DNA of 64,000 bases from DASUPK01 sp963804595 (GTDB lineage: Bacteria > Actinomycetota > Thermoleophilia > Solirubrobacterales > 70-9): positions 1-64,000 of the forward strand of contig CAWDQZ010000017.1 of assembly GCA_963804595.1 (NCBI GenBank). Reading direction: 5' to 3'. Below, one piece after another: positions 15,963 to 24,048 of this stretch (position 1 is the first letter of the stretch; each line of letters starts with the position of its first letter). The position numbers were made by a program, and so were the translations under genes. The notes below the pieces were generated by a model. It had not been told where the DNA came from. It worked only from the letters and a program-made list of their open reading frames with translations, and ran no database searches.

Positions 15963-17085
15963 ATGGAGTCCGCCGCGACGATGGCGCCGACGGGAGTGGC
16001 TCTCGAGGAGCTCTTGGACTGGCGTCCTGAATACGGGGTGATCACAGTCTGCGTCGAGGTCGATCCCGCGGATCGAGGCGAGGGCTGGCTGATCGCACTT
16101 CGCAACGAGCTCGACTCCGCTGTCGAGGCGGGCGACGACGGTCACGATCGAGGGCGGGCGCTGCGCGCGTCCGCGCAGCGGGTCCTCGATCGCTTCGAGG
16201 AGGAGAAGCTCCCCTCGGGACGTGTCCAGATCGGCTTCCTCGAGGCGGCGGAGAAGCGGGCCCGCGACATCTGGACCACCGCGCAGATGAATGGGTTCCT
16301 GACCGGCGCCTCATACGGCGACCGGGCTCGCCTGACCCCTCTCCTGAAGGTTCTCGACGAGGGCGGCGCCGTCGGCGCCATCGCCATCTCGGCGGAGCGC
16401 GTGCACCTCTACGAATGGAGGTTCGGAGCGCTGGACCTGGTCCACGACTGGGAGGCGGAGATGTACATACGCGACTGGCGCGAGCGCAAGGCGCAGAAAC
16501 CCGCCAACCCCGCGCGGACCCAGGGTGCCGAGCGCCTCGGGCCGGGACCAGTACGACCAGCGGCTCGAGCACAACCGCGCCCGCTTCCTCGAGGAGACGG
16601 GCCGGCTTGCCGACGACGAGGCGCGGAGCCGCGGCTGGCGGCGGCTGATCGCCTTCGGCGACCCGGAGCACTTCCGGGAGCTCTCCGTGGGAATCCGAAA
16701 GGGAACCGACGCCGAGCTGGCCGAGGAGGTGGACGTGATCGAGGAGGAGCGAGGCAGGGTGCTCTCGCGGGTCAACGAGGCCGTCGCCGCCGGCAACCGC
16801 CGCCGCGAGCTCGAGCTGATCGAGCGGGCGGTCGAGGGCGCGCGCACCCCGGGCGGCCATGGCGCGCTGGGCGTGATCGACGTCCAACAGGCCCTCAACG
16901 AGGCGAGGGTGGAGCATCTGGTCTTCGACGCGGACACGCAGGATCAGGAACTGGCGGACCTCGAGGACGAGGTGATCGAGCGGGCCCTCCGGACGAGCGC
17001 AACGGTGACTCCGCTCGAGGATGTCGCCGCAGAGCGGGTCCGCGACCACGGCGGCGTCGCGGCGATCCTCAGATACACGTACTGA
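15963..17085 (+). CDS. VLRF1/aeRF1-type release factor homologue, frameshifted
   Basis: Two frames together make one protein of about 373 residues. Frame one (15963 to about 16523) holds the N-terminal domain, VALEELLDWRPEYGVITV through VGAIAISAERVHLYEWRFG. Frame two (from about 16525) continues GRDQYDQRLEHNRARFL, RRLIAFGDPEHF and ends VRDHGGVAAILRYTY, typical of the last eRF1-like domain. The switch lies at GGG 16523-16525; two G would join the frames as CAG-GTG. Bacterial aeRF1/VLRF1 proteins are relatives of Vms1/ANKZF1, which release peptides from stalled 50S-peptidyl-tRNA. The exact role here is inference. It fits the other rescue factors in the window. Confidence 0.7.
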
Positions 17086-17109
17086 CGCTCGATTCCCGTC
17101 CGGCGGGAA

Positions 17110-18129
17110 CTAGGACCAAGGCCCGCCGTGGAGCGGCGGGTGCTGCACGAGCGGCTTCTTGAGGAGCGCCTCGCGAGCCAGGTCGGCGATGCCGCTGGCG
17201 GTGAGGCCGAAGTGCTCCATGCAGGCCTCGGCGGTGCCCGAGACCCCGAACTCGTCCTGCATCCCCAGGGCGAAGACCGGAACCGGATGCTGCTCGGCGG
17301 CGACCTGCCGGATGGCGTCCCCGAGGCCGCCGACGACGCGGTGCTCCTCGGCGGTGACGGCGACGCCGGTCTTCGCCAGCGAGCTCAGCACAGCCTGCGA
17401 GTCGATCGGCTTGATGATTGCGACGTTGACCACCTCGGCCTCCACCCCGTCCTCGCGCTCGAGCGTCTCGGCCGCCTCGAGCCCGCGCCAGACCATGTGA
17501 CCGCAGGTGAAGATCGAGATGTCCTTGCCCTCACGGAGGACGTCGACGCCTGTGCCGAGCGTCTCGGGGATCTCGTCGTAGACGATCGGCGTGTTCGGCC
17601 GGCCGAAGCGCATGTACATCGGGCCGTCGATCCGCTCGTAGGACTCGATCACCGCGGTGTAGGCCTGGTTGTAGTCCGCCGGGACGACCACCTGCATCTT
17701 CGGCATCGCGCGCATCAGGGCGATGTCCTCGATCATCTGATGTGACGCGCCATCCTCGCCGAGGGAGACGCCACCGTGGGAGGCGCCGATCCGGACCTTG
17801 AGCTCGTTGTGTGCGATCCCGAGGCGGACCTGATCGTAGGAGCGTGACGAGGCGAAGATCGCGAAGGTCGAGGCGTAGGGCACCTTGCCCGTCGCGGCGA
17901 GCCCGCAGGAGATCGACATCATGTTCGCCTCCGCCGCGCCCACGTTGAAGAAGCGCTCCGGGAACTGCTTGCCGAACTTCATCGACTGGGTAGAAACGGC
18001 GAGGTCAGCGTCCAGCGCGACGACCTCGGGGTAGGTCTCGCCGAGCGCCACCAGTGCATCGCCGTACGCCTGTCGCGTGGCGATCGGGTCGGTCTGCGGC
18101 TCGGCCGCCTCGATCAGCTCGCTGGCCAT
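17110..18129 (-). CDS. Transketolase, C-terminal subunit
   Basis: The 339-residue protein contains the pyrimidine-binding and C-terminal domains of transketolase: VALDADLAVSTQSMKFG, FNVGAAEANMMSISCGLA with the catalytic Glu, then GASHGGVSLGEDGASHQ, and VTAEEHRVVGGLGDAI in the last domain. With the N-terminal subunit it forms a TPP-dependent enzyme moving two-carbon units between sugar phosphates. Its ATG overlaps the N-subunit stop as TGATG, so the two are translated together in equal amounts. Confidence 0.93.
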   Translation of the reverse strand: MASELIEAAEPQTDPIATRQAYGDALVALGETYPEVVALDADLAVSTQSMKFGKQFPERFFNVGAAEANMMSISCGLAATGKVPYASTFAIFASSRSYDQVRLGIAHNELKVRIGASHGGVSLGEDGASHQMIEDIALMRAMPKMQVVVPADYNQAYTAVIESYERIDGPMYMRFGRPNTPIVYDEIPETLGTGVDVLREGKDISIFTCGHMVWRGLEAAETLEREDGVEAEVVNVAIIKPIDSQAVLSSLAKTGVAVTAEEHRVVGGLGDAIRQVAAEQHPVPVFALGMQDEFGVSGTAEACMEHFGLTASGIADLAREALLKKPLVQHPPLHGGPWS

Positions 18130-19046
18130 CAGCGGCTCCCCTCCAGCGCCTTGCTCTGCTCCTGATACGTGTGCTCCAGTTCCTCCATTGCCTGCTCGGC
18201 CTGTTCCTGGCTCGGCGGCTTGCCGTGGAAACCGAAGCGGTCCTCCATGAACGAGACGCCGCGGCCCTTCTTGGTCTGACAGACGATCGCGGCCGGTCTG
18301 TCGACCGTCCGGCTGCGCTCGAGAGCCTCGACGATCGCGGTCATGTCGTGGCCGTCGATCTCGACGGCGTCCCAGCCGAAGGCCTCGAACTTGGCGCGAA
18401 CGTCGCCCGTGTCCATGACCTCCTCGGTGGTGCCGTCGGTCTGCAGGTGGTTGTAGTCCACGATCGCGGTGAGGTTGGTGAGCTCGTAGTGGGCCGCCGA
18501 CATCGCGCCCTCCCAGCTCTCTCCCTCCTGGCAGTCCCCATCGGACATCAACGTGAAGACCTGGGCGGTGTCGGCCAGATCGTCGAGGCGCAGCGCGAGG
18601 CAGATCCCCACGCTCATCGAGAGCCCCTGTCCGAGCGAACCGGTGGAGACCTCGATACCGGGGGTGCGGGTCATGTCCGGATGCCCCTGCAGGTGGGAGC
18701 CGATCTGGCGCAGCCCCATCAGGTCGTCGGCCGGGAAATAACCGTGCTCGGAGAGCGCCGCGTAAAGGATCGGCGCGGCGTGTCCCTTGGAGAGGACGAA
18801 CCGATCCCTCTCGGGCCAGCCCGGGTTGGAGGGGTCGTGGCGCAGAGCGCGGTAGTAGAGGGCAGTGACGATGTCCGCCGCCGAGAGCGAGCTGTCGAGG
18901 TGGCCCGCCTTCGCCACGGCGATCATCCGCACGCAGTGCATCCGCAGCACGGTCGCGTAGCGCTCGAGCTCCGTGATCGACGGCTTGCCCTCGGACTTGC
19001 CGGAGGGCTTTGGCTCGAGATCTGGAACGGGCTTCAGGTGCGCCAT
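18129..19046 (-). CDS. Transketolase, N-terminal subunit
   Basis: The 305-residue protein holds the TPP pyrophosphate-binding domain: GHLDSSLSAADIVTALYY, FVLSKGHAAPILYAAL, STGSLGQGLSMSVG, and the TPP motif running from MSDGDCQEGESWEGAM to IVDYNHLQ. The frame is open further upstream, but the ATG at 19046 matches the family N-terminus; the longer reading is Arg/Ser/Pro-rich shadow. Two-gene transketolase is usual in some actinobacteria, archaea and thermophiles. Confidence 0.93.
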   Translation of the reverse strand: MAHLKPVPDLEPKPSGKSEGKPSITELERYATVLRMHCVRMIAVAKAGHLDSSLSAADIVTALYYRALRHDPSNPGWPERDRFVLSKGHAAPILYAALSEHGYFPADDLMGLRQIGSHLQGHPDMTRTPGIEVSTGSLGQGLSMSVGICLALRLDDLADTAQVFTLMSDGDCQEGESWEGAMSAAHYELTNLTAIVDYNHLQTDGTTEEVMDTGDVRAKFEAFGWDAVEIDGHDMTAIVEALERSRTVDRPAAIVCQTKKGRGVSFMEDRFGFHGKPPSQEQAEQAMEELEHTYQEQSKALEGSR

Positions 19047-19198
19047 CGGCGACTCGTCTTTCGCCTGGTCGAAGGGGAGGGCAGGCTCAGGTCGAAACTG
19101 ACTCAGGACCGGGCGGCGAGGGTAGCAGCGGACGGCACTTGGTTGGAGGCTATGAATCGCCCCCGACGGAACCTCGTCTGCATAGCCTGGTGCCTGCG

Positions 19199-19897
19199 AT
19201 GAGGACCGTGGCGATCTCGATGGGAGCCCTCGTGCTCGTGCTGGCGGGCTGCGGTGGCGGGTCCGGGAAGGACCAGGCGACGACACACGCCGAGACCGCC
19301 ACGACTGTCACCGGCACGGGCGGCGTGGTTACCGGCCAGCTGCCGCCGGGAGCGGTCGAGCCGGCCGATCCCAAGGAACAAGGCGCGGAGGGACCCGCCG
19401 CCACGGAGGCAAACCCCGGGGTGCCCGCCGTGGGTCCGAAGGCGATCGGAGACCTTTCCGGCGAGGACAGCTCGGCGGTGACCGCGACGGTCGCCGATTA
19501 CATCAGGGCCCTCGATCGCCACGACGCGGCTGTCGCCTGCGCGCTGTTCACTCCGGGTGCCCTCGACCTCGGCCTGCTGCCGAAGCGCCGCGGCTCCTGC
19601 GTTCCATCGATGCGCGCCTCGATCGGGACGGCGCCCCGCGGCGGCGGCCCGGCGTGGCGCAAGACGACGATGGTGGAGGTGAAGCCCGAGGACCTCGGCA
19701 ATGGGCGTGCCCGGGTGAGCGCGACCGTCACGCACCACTTCTCGGACCGCAAGTACGTCTCCGTCGAGGACGACGTGATCTACCTGGAGAAGAGCGGCGG
19801 GCGCTGGCTGCTCGCCAAGCCGAGCGCGACCCTCTACCGGGCGGTCGGCTACGACTCGCCGCCCCTGGTCGCCTTCACCCCGCCATCGGGCTGGTAG
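19199..19897 (+). CDS. Predicted lipoprotein
   Basis: The 232-residue protein begins MRTVAISMGALVLVLAGCGGGSG: a lipoprotein signal with lipobox LAGC. A Thr/Gly/Pro linker of about 70 residues precedes a globular domain of about 150 residues (AVTATVADYIRALDRHDAA, ACALFTPG, RVSATVTHHFSDRKYV, YLEKSGGRWLLAKPSATLYRA), which looks like an NTF2/SnoaL-like fold seen in many actinobacterial lipoproteins. The ATG at 19199 was chosen over an earlier start because it places the lipobox correctly. It is divergent from transketolase and convergent with the mau-like cluster. Function is unknown. Confidence 0.8.
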   Translation: MRTVAISMGALVLVLAGCGGGSGKDQATTHAETATTVTGTGGVVTGQLPPGAVEPADPKEQGAEGPAATEANPGVPAVGPKAIGDLSGEDSSAVTATVADYIRALDRHDAAVACALFTPGALDLGLLPKRRGSCVPSMRASIGTAPRGGGPAWRKTTMVEVKPEDLGNGRARVSATVTHHFSDRKYVSVEDDVIYLEKSGGRWLLAKPSATLYRAVGYDSPPLVAFTPPSGW

Positions 19898-19921
19898 ACA
19901 CGGCTGGCCGAGGTTGGCTGA

Positions 19922-21400
19922 TCAGAATCTGTGGTTCCCGCCCCCGCGCGGCCCGCGCTGGCGGAAGCGCTTGGGATGGCGCCGGCTGACCCCGACGATG
20001 CTCGCGTTTGGATTGTTCGAACTCGGTTGAAGGATCGTCGAGTAGGCCGCCGAGCCCGTGAGGGCGTTCGACCAGAGCACGCCCTTCGATCGGGCGAGCG
20101 AGAGCAGCACCCGTCCGCCGCCGCGGGCGTGGCGCTTGCGCACCATCAGCCGACTGCGGCGCGCATCCGCCCGGACGTATGCGAACGACCGTCCATTCAC
20201 CGACGGGTCGAAGAGCAGCAGGCGCCGGGACCGCACGAGCGCGCGGTGCTTGCGGCTCCCCATCAGGCGCTGAACGACGCGGCTCCCGCGCGGGGTGGCG
20301 ACCGCGTAGAGCAGGATGCGTCCGTCGATCGCCGGGCGGCTGAGCTGTCCGGCGCCACCCTGGGAGGCGATCTGGAGCGGCGGGGCCGGCGCGGCCGGGT
20401 TGGCGATGTAGCGGATGTAGATGGCGTCGCCGCCTCCGCCGGACGCTCGGTAGGCGAGCCAGAGATCCGAGACCGCGACCGCGTCGGCCCCGGCGGCCGG
20501 AATCTGAGCGACGGGCGCCAGCGTGCCGCGGTCGAAGAGCTGCACCGAATCGCCCTGGACGGTCGCCACGTAGCGGCCGCCGATCGCCGGATGACTACCG
20601 GGCAGAGGAACCGCGTGTCCCCCGCGGCTGATCATGGCGGGGCCGCCGAGCCGCTGGAAGAGCAGAGCGTCGGCGGTGGCGGACGGATCCGTCGCGTTCG
20701 GGACGCTCGTGCCCGCGGCGCCGGCGCTGCCCGGCACGACGATGAGCGCCAGCGCTGACACGGCGAGGGCCGCGGCGTCGCCGCGCCGGAGGCCGAGGTA
20801 GACACCCGGGTGCTCGCACATGAGCTCGGTCGCCCGGATGCCCGTGGGGCGGCCGGCGAGCGGAGCAAGCGCCAGGATCGGCAGAGCGCGCCCCAGCCCG
20901 AAGCACGCGCCGAGGACCAGCCCGAGGGCCGGATCGCCGACGGCGAGGCTGACCCCGGCGAGGGCCCAGACACCGAAGGAGAGGACGAAGGTCGTGAAGC
21001 CGATCCCGAGGAGGACGCCGTAGAGGGCGGCGGCGAGCGGCATCGGCATCACCCGCCGCCAGTGCTCGGGGAGCTGCCGGCGGATCTGCGGGACGATCCG
21101 CGTCCCGCGGACCTCGAGCACGGCGGCCAGCAGCGCGATCGCCGCGGCCACCAGGTAGGACGCCCGTCCGCCCGCACCGTGCAGCAGGTCGCCGACCGCC
21201 GCGAGAGAGCCGAAGGTGATGAGACCGCCCGCCACCGCACCGGGCAGGAACGCGATGCAGGCCGCGGTGGTCGTGCGCCGGCCGCCGGTGTGACCGGTGG
21301 GCCCGATCGTGTCGATCACCGACAGACCGCAGGGGGAGAAGGTCCCGGTGGCGCCGATCAGGAGCGCCGCGCCACCGAGGGCGATCTCGAGGGGCGACAT
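19922..21400 (-). CDS. CcdA/MauF-like membrane protein fused to a propeller-like extracellular domain
   Basis: The first 210 residues are polytopic membrane sequence of the CcdA/DsbD type: FSPCGLSVIDTIGP with Cys24 in the first helix, and a second Cys in GACFGLGRALPIL. In CcdA such a Cys pair carries reducing power across the membrane. After a further hydrophobic segment (about 208-228) come about 260 residues with repeated short strands (GGRYVATVQGDSVQLFDR, VSDLWLAYRASGGGG, RILLYAVATPRG, GRSFAYVRADARRSR) suggesting a beta-propeller outside the cell. The tail is Arg/Gly-rich. The start ATG overlaps the preceding stop as TGATG. It is the last gene of a three-gene operon with MauA-like and MauE-like proteins. 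The fusion is unusual. Confidence 0.75.
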   Translation of the reverse strand: MSPLEIALGGAALLIGATGTFSPCGLSVIDTIGPTGHTGGRRTTTAACIAFLPGAVAGGLITFGSLAAVGDLLHGAGGRASYLVAAAIALLAAVLEVRGTRIVPQIRRQLPEHWRRVMPMPLAAALYGVLLGIGFTTFVLSFGVWALAGVSLAVGDPALGLVLGACFGLGRALPILALAPLAGRPTGIRATELMCEHPGVYLGLRRGDAAALAVSALALIVVPGSAGAAGTSVPNATDPSATADALLFQRLGGPAMISRGGHAVPLPGSHPAIGGRYVATVQGDSVQLFDRGTLAPVAQIPAAGADAVAVSDLWLAYRASGGGGDAIYIRYIANPAAPAPPLQIASQGGAGQLSRPAIDGRILLYAVATPRGSRVVQRLMGSRKHRALVRSRRLLLFDPSVNGRSFAYVRADARRSRLMVRKRHARGGGRVLLSLARSKGVLWSNALTGSAAYSTILQPSSNNPNASIVGVSRRHPKRFRQRGPRGGGNHRF

Positions 21401-21975
21401 CAGCACGGCACCCGCGTGTCGTAGTACTGGACGCAGAAGACCTTTCGACCCGAGAAGCAGTAGCCCGTCAGCGCTGCGTCACCGTTGATGCGGCTGCTGT
21501 GATGAGCGCAGCAATCACGGAGCTGGCGCACCTTGCCGCCGCAACAGCGAAACCAGGAGCCGTCGTTCTGAGTGTGGAATCCGTAGATCTCGCCGGTTCG
21601 CTTGCACAGCTGCGTTCGCGGCGCGGGAGGGATAGGCCGCCCGTCCGGGCCCCGCAGCAGCTGTCCGTCACCGCCCACGGGCTGTCCGGCCTCGTTGACG
21701 GGCCGGCCGATGTCGTCGATCGGATGGCCGTCGCTGGCGCGCAGCGGGCGGCCACGAGAGTCGATTCGCGGGAGGCCGGTCGGGTGCGGGCAGGAGCCGG
21801 TGGTGAAGGTATGGCCACAGAAGTGGAAGGCCTGGCTGTCGCCCGGCTCGATCAGGGTGCCAACCGTCCGCGCTGCGGTGAGGGCCACAAGGGCACCCCC
21901 GACGCGCGCGAGGAAGCCGCGCCGCGAGGTGTCGCGCGCGAGCGAATCCGTGATCCGGTCCAGATGCTCAGGCAC
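21400..21975 (-). CDS. Cys-rich MauA-like secreted protein (methylamine dehydrogenase light-chain relative)
   Basis: The 191-residue protein has an N-terminal twin-arginine-type signal (SRRGFLARVGGALVALTAA, about 18-36). The mature part has ten cysteines (FHFC, GSC, QLC, RCC, DCC, YC, FC and a C-terminal Cys). The RDCC region and secretion by a Tat-like signal recall the beta subunit of methylamine dehydrogenase. Only one tryptophan (GSWFRCC) is present, whereas the TTQ cofactor needs two. Between the cysteines is a block of short repeats (GRPLRASDGHP, DDIGRPVNEAGQP, GPDGRPIPP). The GTG start lies 8 nt inside the end of the MauE-like gene (GTGCCTGA). Function is unknown; a disulfide-rich extracellular redox protein is likely. 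Confidence 0.7.
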   Translation of the reverse strand: MPEHLDRITDSLARDTSRRGFLARVGGALVALTAARTVGTLIEPGDSQAFHFCGHTFTTGSCPHPTGLPRIDSRGRPLRASDGHPIDDIGRPVNEAGQPVGGDGQLLRGPDGRPIPPAPRTQLCKRTGEIYGFHTQNDGSWFRCCGGKVRQLRDCCAHHSSRINGDAALTGYCFSGRKVFCVQYYDTRVPC

Positions 21976-22846
21976 CGGCCGTCTGCTCCCGCCGTGCCGC
22001 CGTCGCGAGGACGCTCTCGAGCTGCGCCAGGTTGTTGAACGTGCCCTTGGCCAGCACCGTGCCCTCCCGATCGAGAGCGAGCGCGAACGGGCTCCCGGGA
22101 ATCTCCAGGCTCCTCCAGAGCTCCGCCTCGGCTGCCTCTTCGAAGACACCAACCGCCACCCGCGGATCCTGGGCCACGTTCTCGATCGCTGGCGCGAGCG
22201 TCTGGCAGATCCCGCAGCCTTCGGAGGTGAACACCGCCAGGCCGAAATCCGCGCCGTTCTGGCTGATCCGCGCAGAGAGCCCCGGAGCGGCCGAGCCGAT
22301 CTCCGGACCCTCCCCCGCGATCTCGAGCGCGCCCTGTGTTCCCACCTGGAGGCGGAGCATCCCGACCTCGCGGGCGAGCGCCAGCACCGCCACCGCCAGA
22401 GCGGCGCAGGCGCCAAGGGCCACGCCGATCGCGATCCACATCCACCCCTGCGTCCCGATCGAGACGGAGCCGGCGGACGGAACCAGCGCGAAGGCGGCGG
22501 CGAGGACGAAATTCCGAGCAACCCCGAGCCATGAGACCTTCGAGCGTGGCCCGAAGCAGGCACACGGGGTGCCCGCACGGCCGCGGAGCAGGGCCGCGAC
22601 GGTGAGCGCGGCGAACAGCGCCATCAGCGCCGCGGCGGCGTAGGCGGCGGCGTCCGAGCCCAGCGCAACACCGACAGCCAGCGCCAGCTCGACGGCGATC
22701 AGCGTGGCCCAGGCAATGGGGCGGAGCGGGCCCTCCCCGAAGCCGAAGCTGTCGAGCGCGCCGATGCTCGCGCGCGGCGATGCCAGCTTCGCGAGCGCAG
22801 CGCTCGCGAGCACGATTCCAAGCACGACCCGCAGAACGATCTCCAC
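21968..22846 (-). CDS. MauE-like membrane protein fused to a thioredoxin-like domain
   Basis: Residues 1-150 are a four-helix DoxX/MauE-type membrane domain with the CACFG motif (Cys95, Cys97). Residues 185-285 are a thioredoxin-fold domain with CGIC (Cys211, Cys214) in FGLAVFTSEGCGICQTL, and PGSPFALALDREG near the cis-Pro. In methylotrophs MauE and the thioredoxin-like MauD are separate proteins needed to form the disulfides of MauA; here they are one chain. It is the first gene of the operon with the MauA-like and CcdA-like genes, consistent with a job in oxidising or reshuffling the ten cysteines of the MauA-like protein. Confidence 0.8.
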   Translation of the reverse strand: MEIVLRVVLGIVLASAALAKLASPRASIGALDSFGFGEGPLRPIAWATLIAVELALAVGVALGSDAAAYAAAALMALFAALTVAALLRGRAGTPCACFGPRSKVSWLGVARNFVLAAAFALVPSAGSVSIGTQGWMWIAIGVALGACAALAVAVLALAREVGMLRLQVGTQGALEIAGEGPEIGSAAPGLSARISQNGADFGLAVFTSEGCGICQTLAPAIENVAQDPRVAVGVFEEAAEAELWRSLEIPGSPFALALDREGTVLAKGTFNNLAQLESVLATAARREQTAGA

Positions 22847-22896
22847 AGTCCCTCCGCGCGCAACCTAGCACCAGCCCGCGAGGGCGACGCTGGTCC

Positions 22897-24015
22897 TCAG
22901 GCGGTCTTGCGCTTCTTCTTGGTCTTCTTCACGCAGCGCTTCCTCTTCTTCTTGTCACGGATGCGCTTGCACTTCGCCGAGCGGTTGGCCGCCGACTTGC
23001 CGGTCCGGATCGTCGCACCGGGACCCACCGGCGTCTCGGGCGGCAACTCGAGCTTCGACTCGAGGCTCGCGACATCTGAATCGATCAGCGAGCGCATCGT
23101 CGGCCCGGCGACTCGGGTGTAGACGCCTGGAGCACCCGCCTGGGCGCAGCCGTCGCCCCAGCCGGTCAATCCCACGAGCACGTAGGTGCTGCCCCCTACC
23201 AAGGCCTGAAGCGGACCGCCGCTGTCCCCACCGCACGTGTCCACGCCACCTGCTGGCTCACCGGCACAGACCATGGTCGTCGAGTCGAAGTCTGAACCGT
23301 AGGCCGAGCTGCAGGTCGCGTCGGCAACTATGTGCGTGGTAGCCGCCATCAGGCTGTCCGAGGTGGAACCGCAATTGGTAGTGCACTTCTTCGTGGTTCC
23401 CCAACCGCTGATATCGACTGGGCTATCCGCATCCCAGAGGGCTCCCTGAGTGGGATCTGCAATGTGGATCTGGGGCTGGGCGGACGAAGCGCTCAGAACG
23501 AGGTATCCGACGTCGAAGCGGGGCACGTCGTCGTTCTGGAAGTTGCCGTCGTAATTCGACTGGAAGGCCGTCGCCGTGACGCCGACCTCGGTGCCCTGGC
23601 TGGTGTCGGAGAGCGTCGTACGCCCCAGCACGACGTCGACGTCGTTGGGGTCGATCTTCGCCGTTCCGTCGCCGCCTGGATCGAAGAGGGCGGAGCACAA
23701 CAAGGGCCGTGTGGGTGGCGAGTTCGGGCCGCAGTCGGGATCCGTGTCGAATACGCAGTGTCCCGCGGTCAGCACGATCCGGGAGGTGATCAGCGACCCG
23801 CCGCAGAATTGCCGGTTGTGCGCGTCGCCGCTGCCGCTGAAGACAACGGCCGCCTGCCACGGATATTGCGAGATGGAGACCTGGGAGCCACCGACGATCT
23901 TCGGCTGGACCGACCCCTTGGTCTGGGCGCTCGCGCCGGCCGGGACGAGCACCGCCAGGAGCGCCAGCCCGATCCCCGCACGGCTTCGGAGGTGTCCCCG
24001 CATGCGCAGATTCAA
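22897..24015 (-). CDS. Secreted trypsin-like S1 serine protease (copy 1)
   Basis: The 372-residue protein has a signal peptide (ends about ASA30), activation site before IVGG (40-43), and the catalytic triad His86 (TAGHC), Asp168 (FDVGYLVL) and Ser265 (CGGDSGGPL). Asp259, six residues before the Ser, predicts cleavage after Lys/Arg. After the protease domain comes a linker and a strongly basic tail of about 30 residues (AKCKRIRDKKKRKRCVKK). A paralogue lies immediately upstream (24049) on the same strand, 33 nt away, an evident tandem duplication. The target is unknown. Confidence 0.92.
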   Translation of the reverse strand: MNLRMRGHLRSRAGIGLALLAVLVPAGASAQTKGSVQPKIVGGSQVSISQYPWQAAVVFSGSGDAHNRQFCGGSLITSRIVLTAGHCVFDTDPDCGPNSPPTRPLLCSALFDPGGDGTAKIDPNDVDVVLGRTTLSDTSQGTEVGVTATAFQSNYDGNFQNDDVPRFDVGYLVLSASSAQPQIHIADPTQGALWDADSPVDISGWGTTKKCTTNCGSTSDSLMAATTHIVADATCSSAYGSDFDSTTMVCAGEPAGGVDTCGGDSGGPLQALVGGSTYVLVGLTGWGDGCAQAGAPGVYTRVAGPTMRSLIDSDVASLESKLELPPETPVGPGATIRTGKSAANRSAKCKRIRDKKKRKRCVKKTKKKRKTA

Positions 24016-24048
24016 GCGGACTTGCCGAATTCCGTGCCCGCCCTGGAC

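Noticed and set aside
21400..22578. A 392-residue protein ending in the MauA-like sequence
   Set aside because: The first 200 residues are Arg/Ser/Pro shadow of the MauE-like gene; the GTG at 21975 gives a proper secretion signal.
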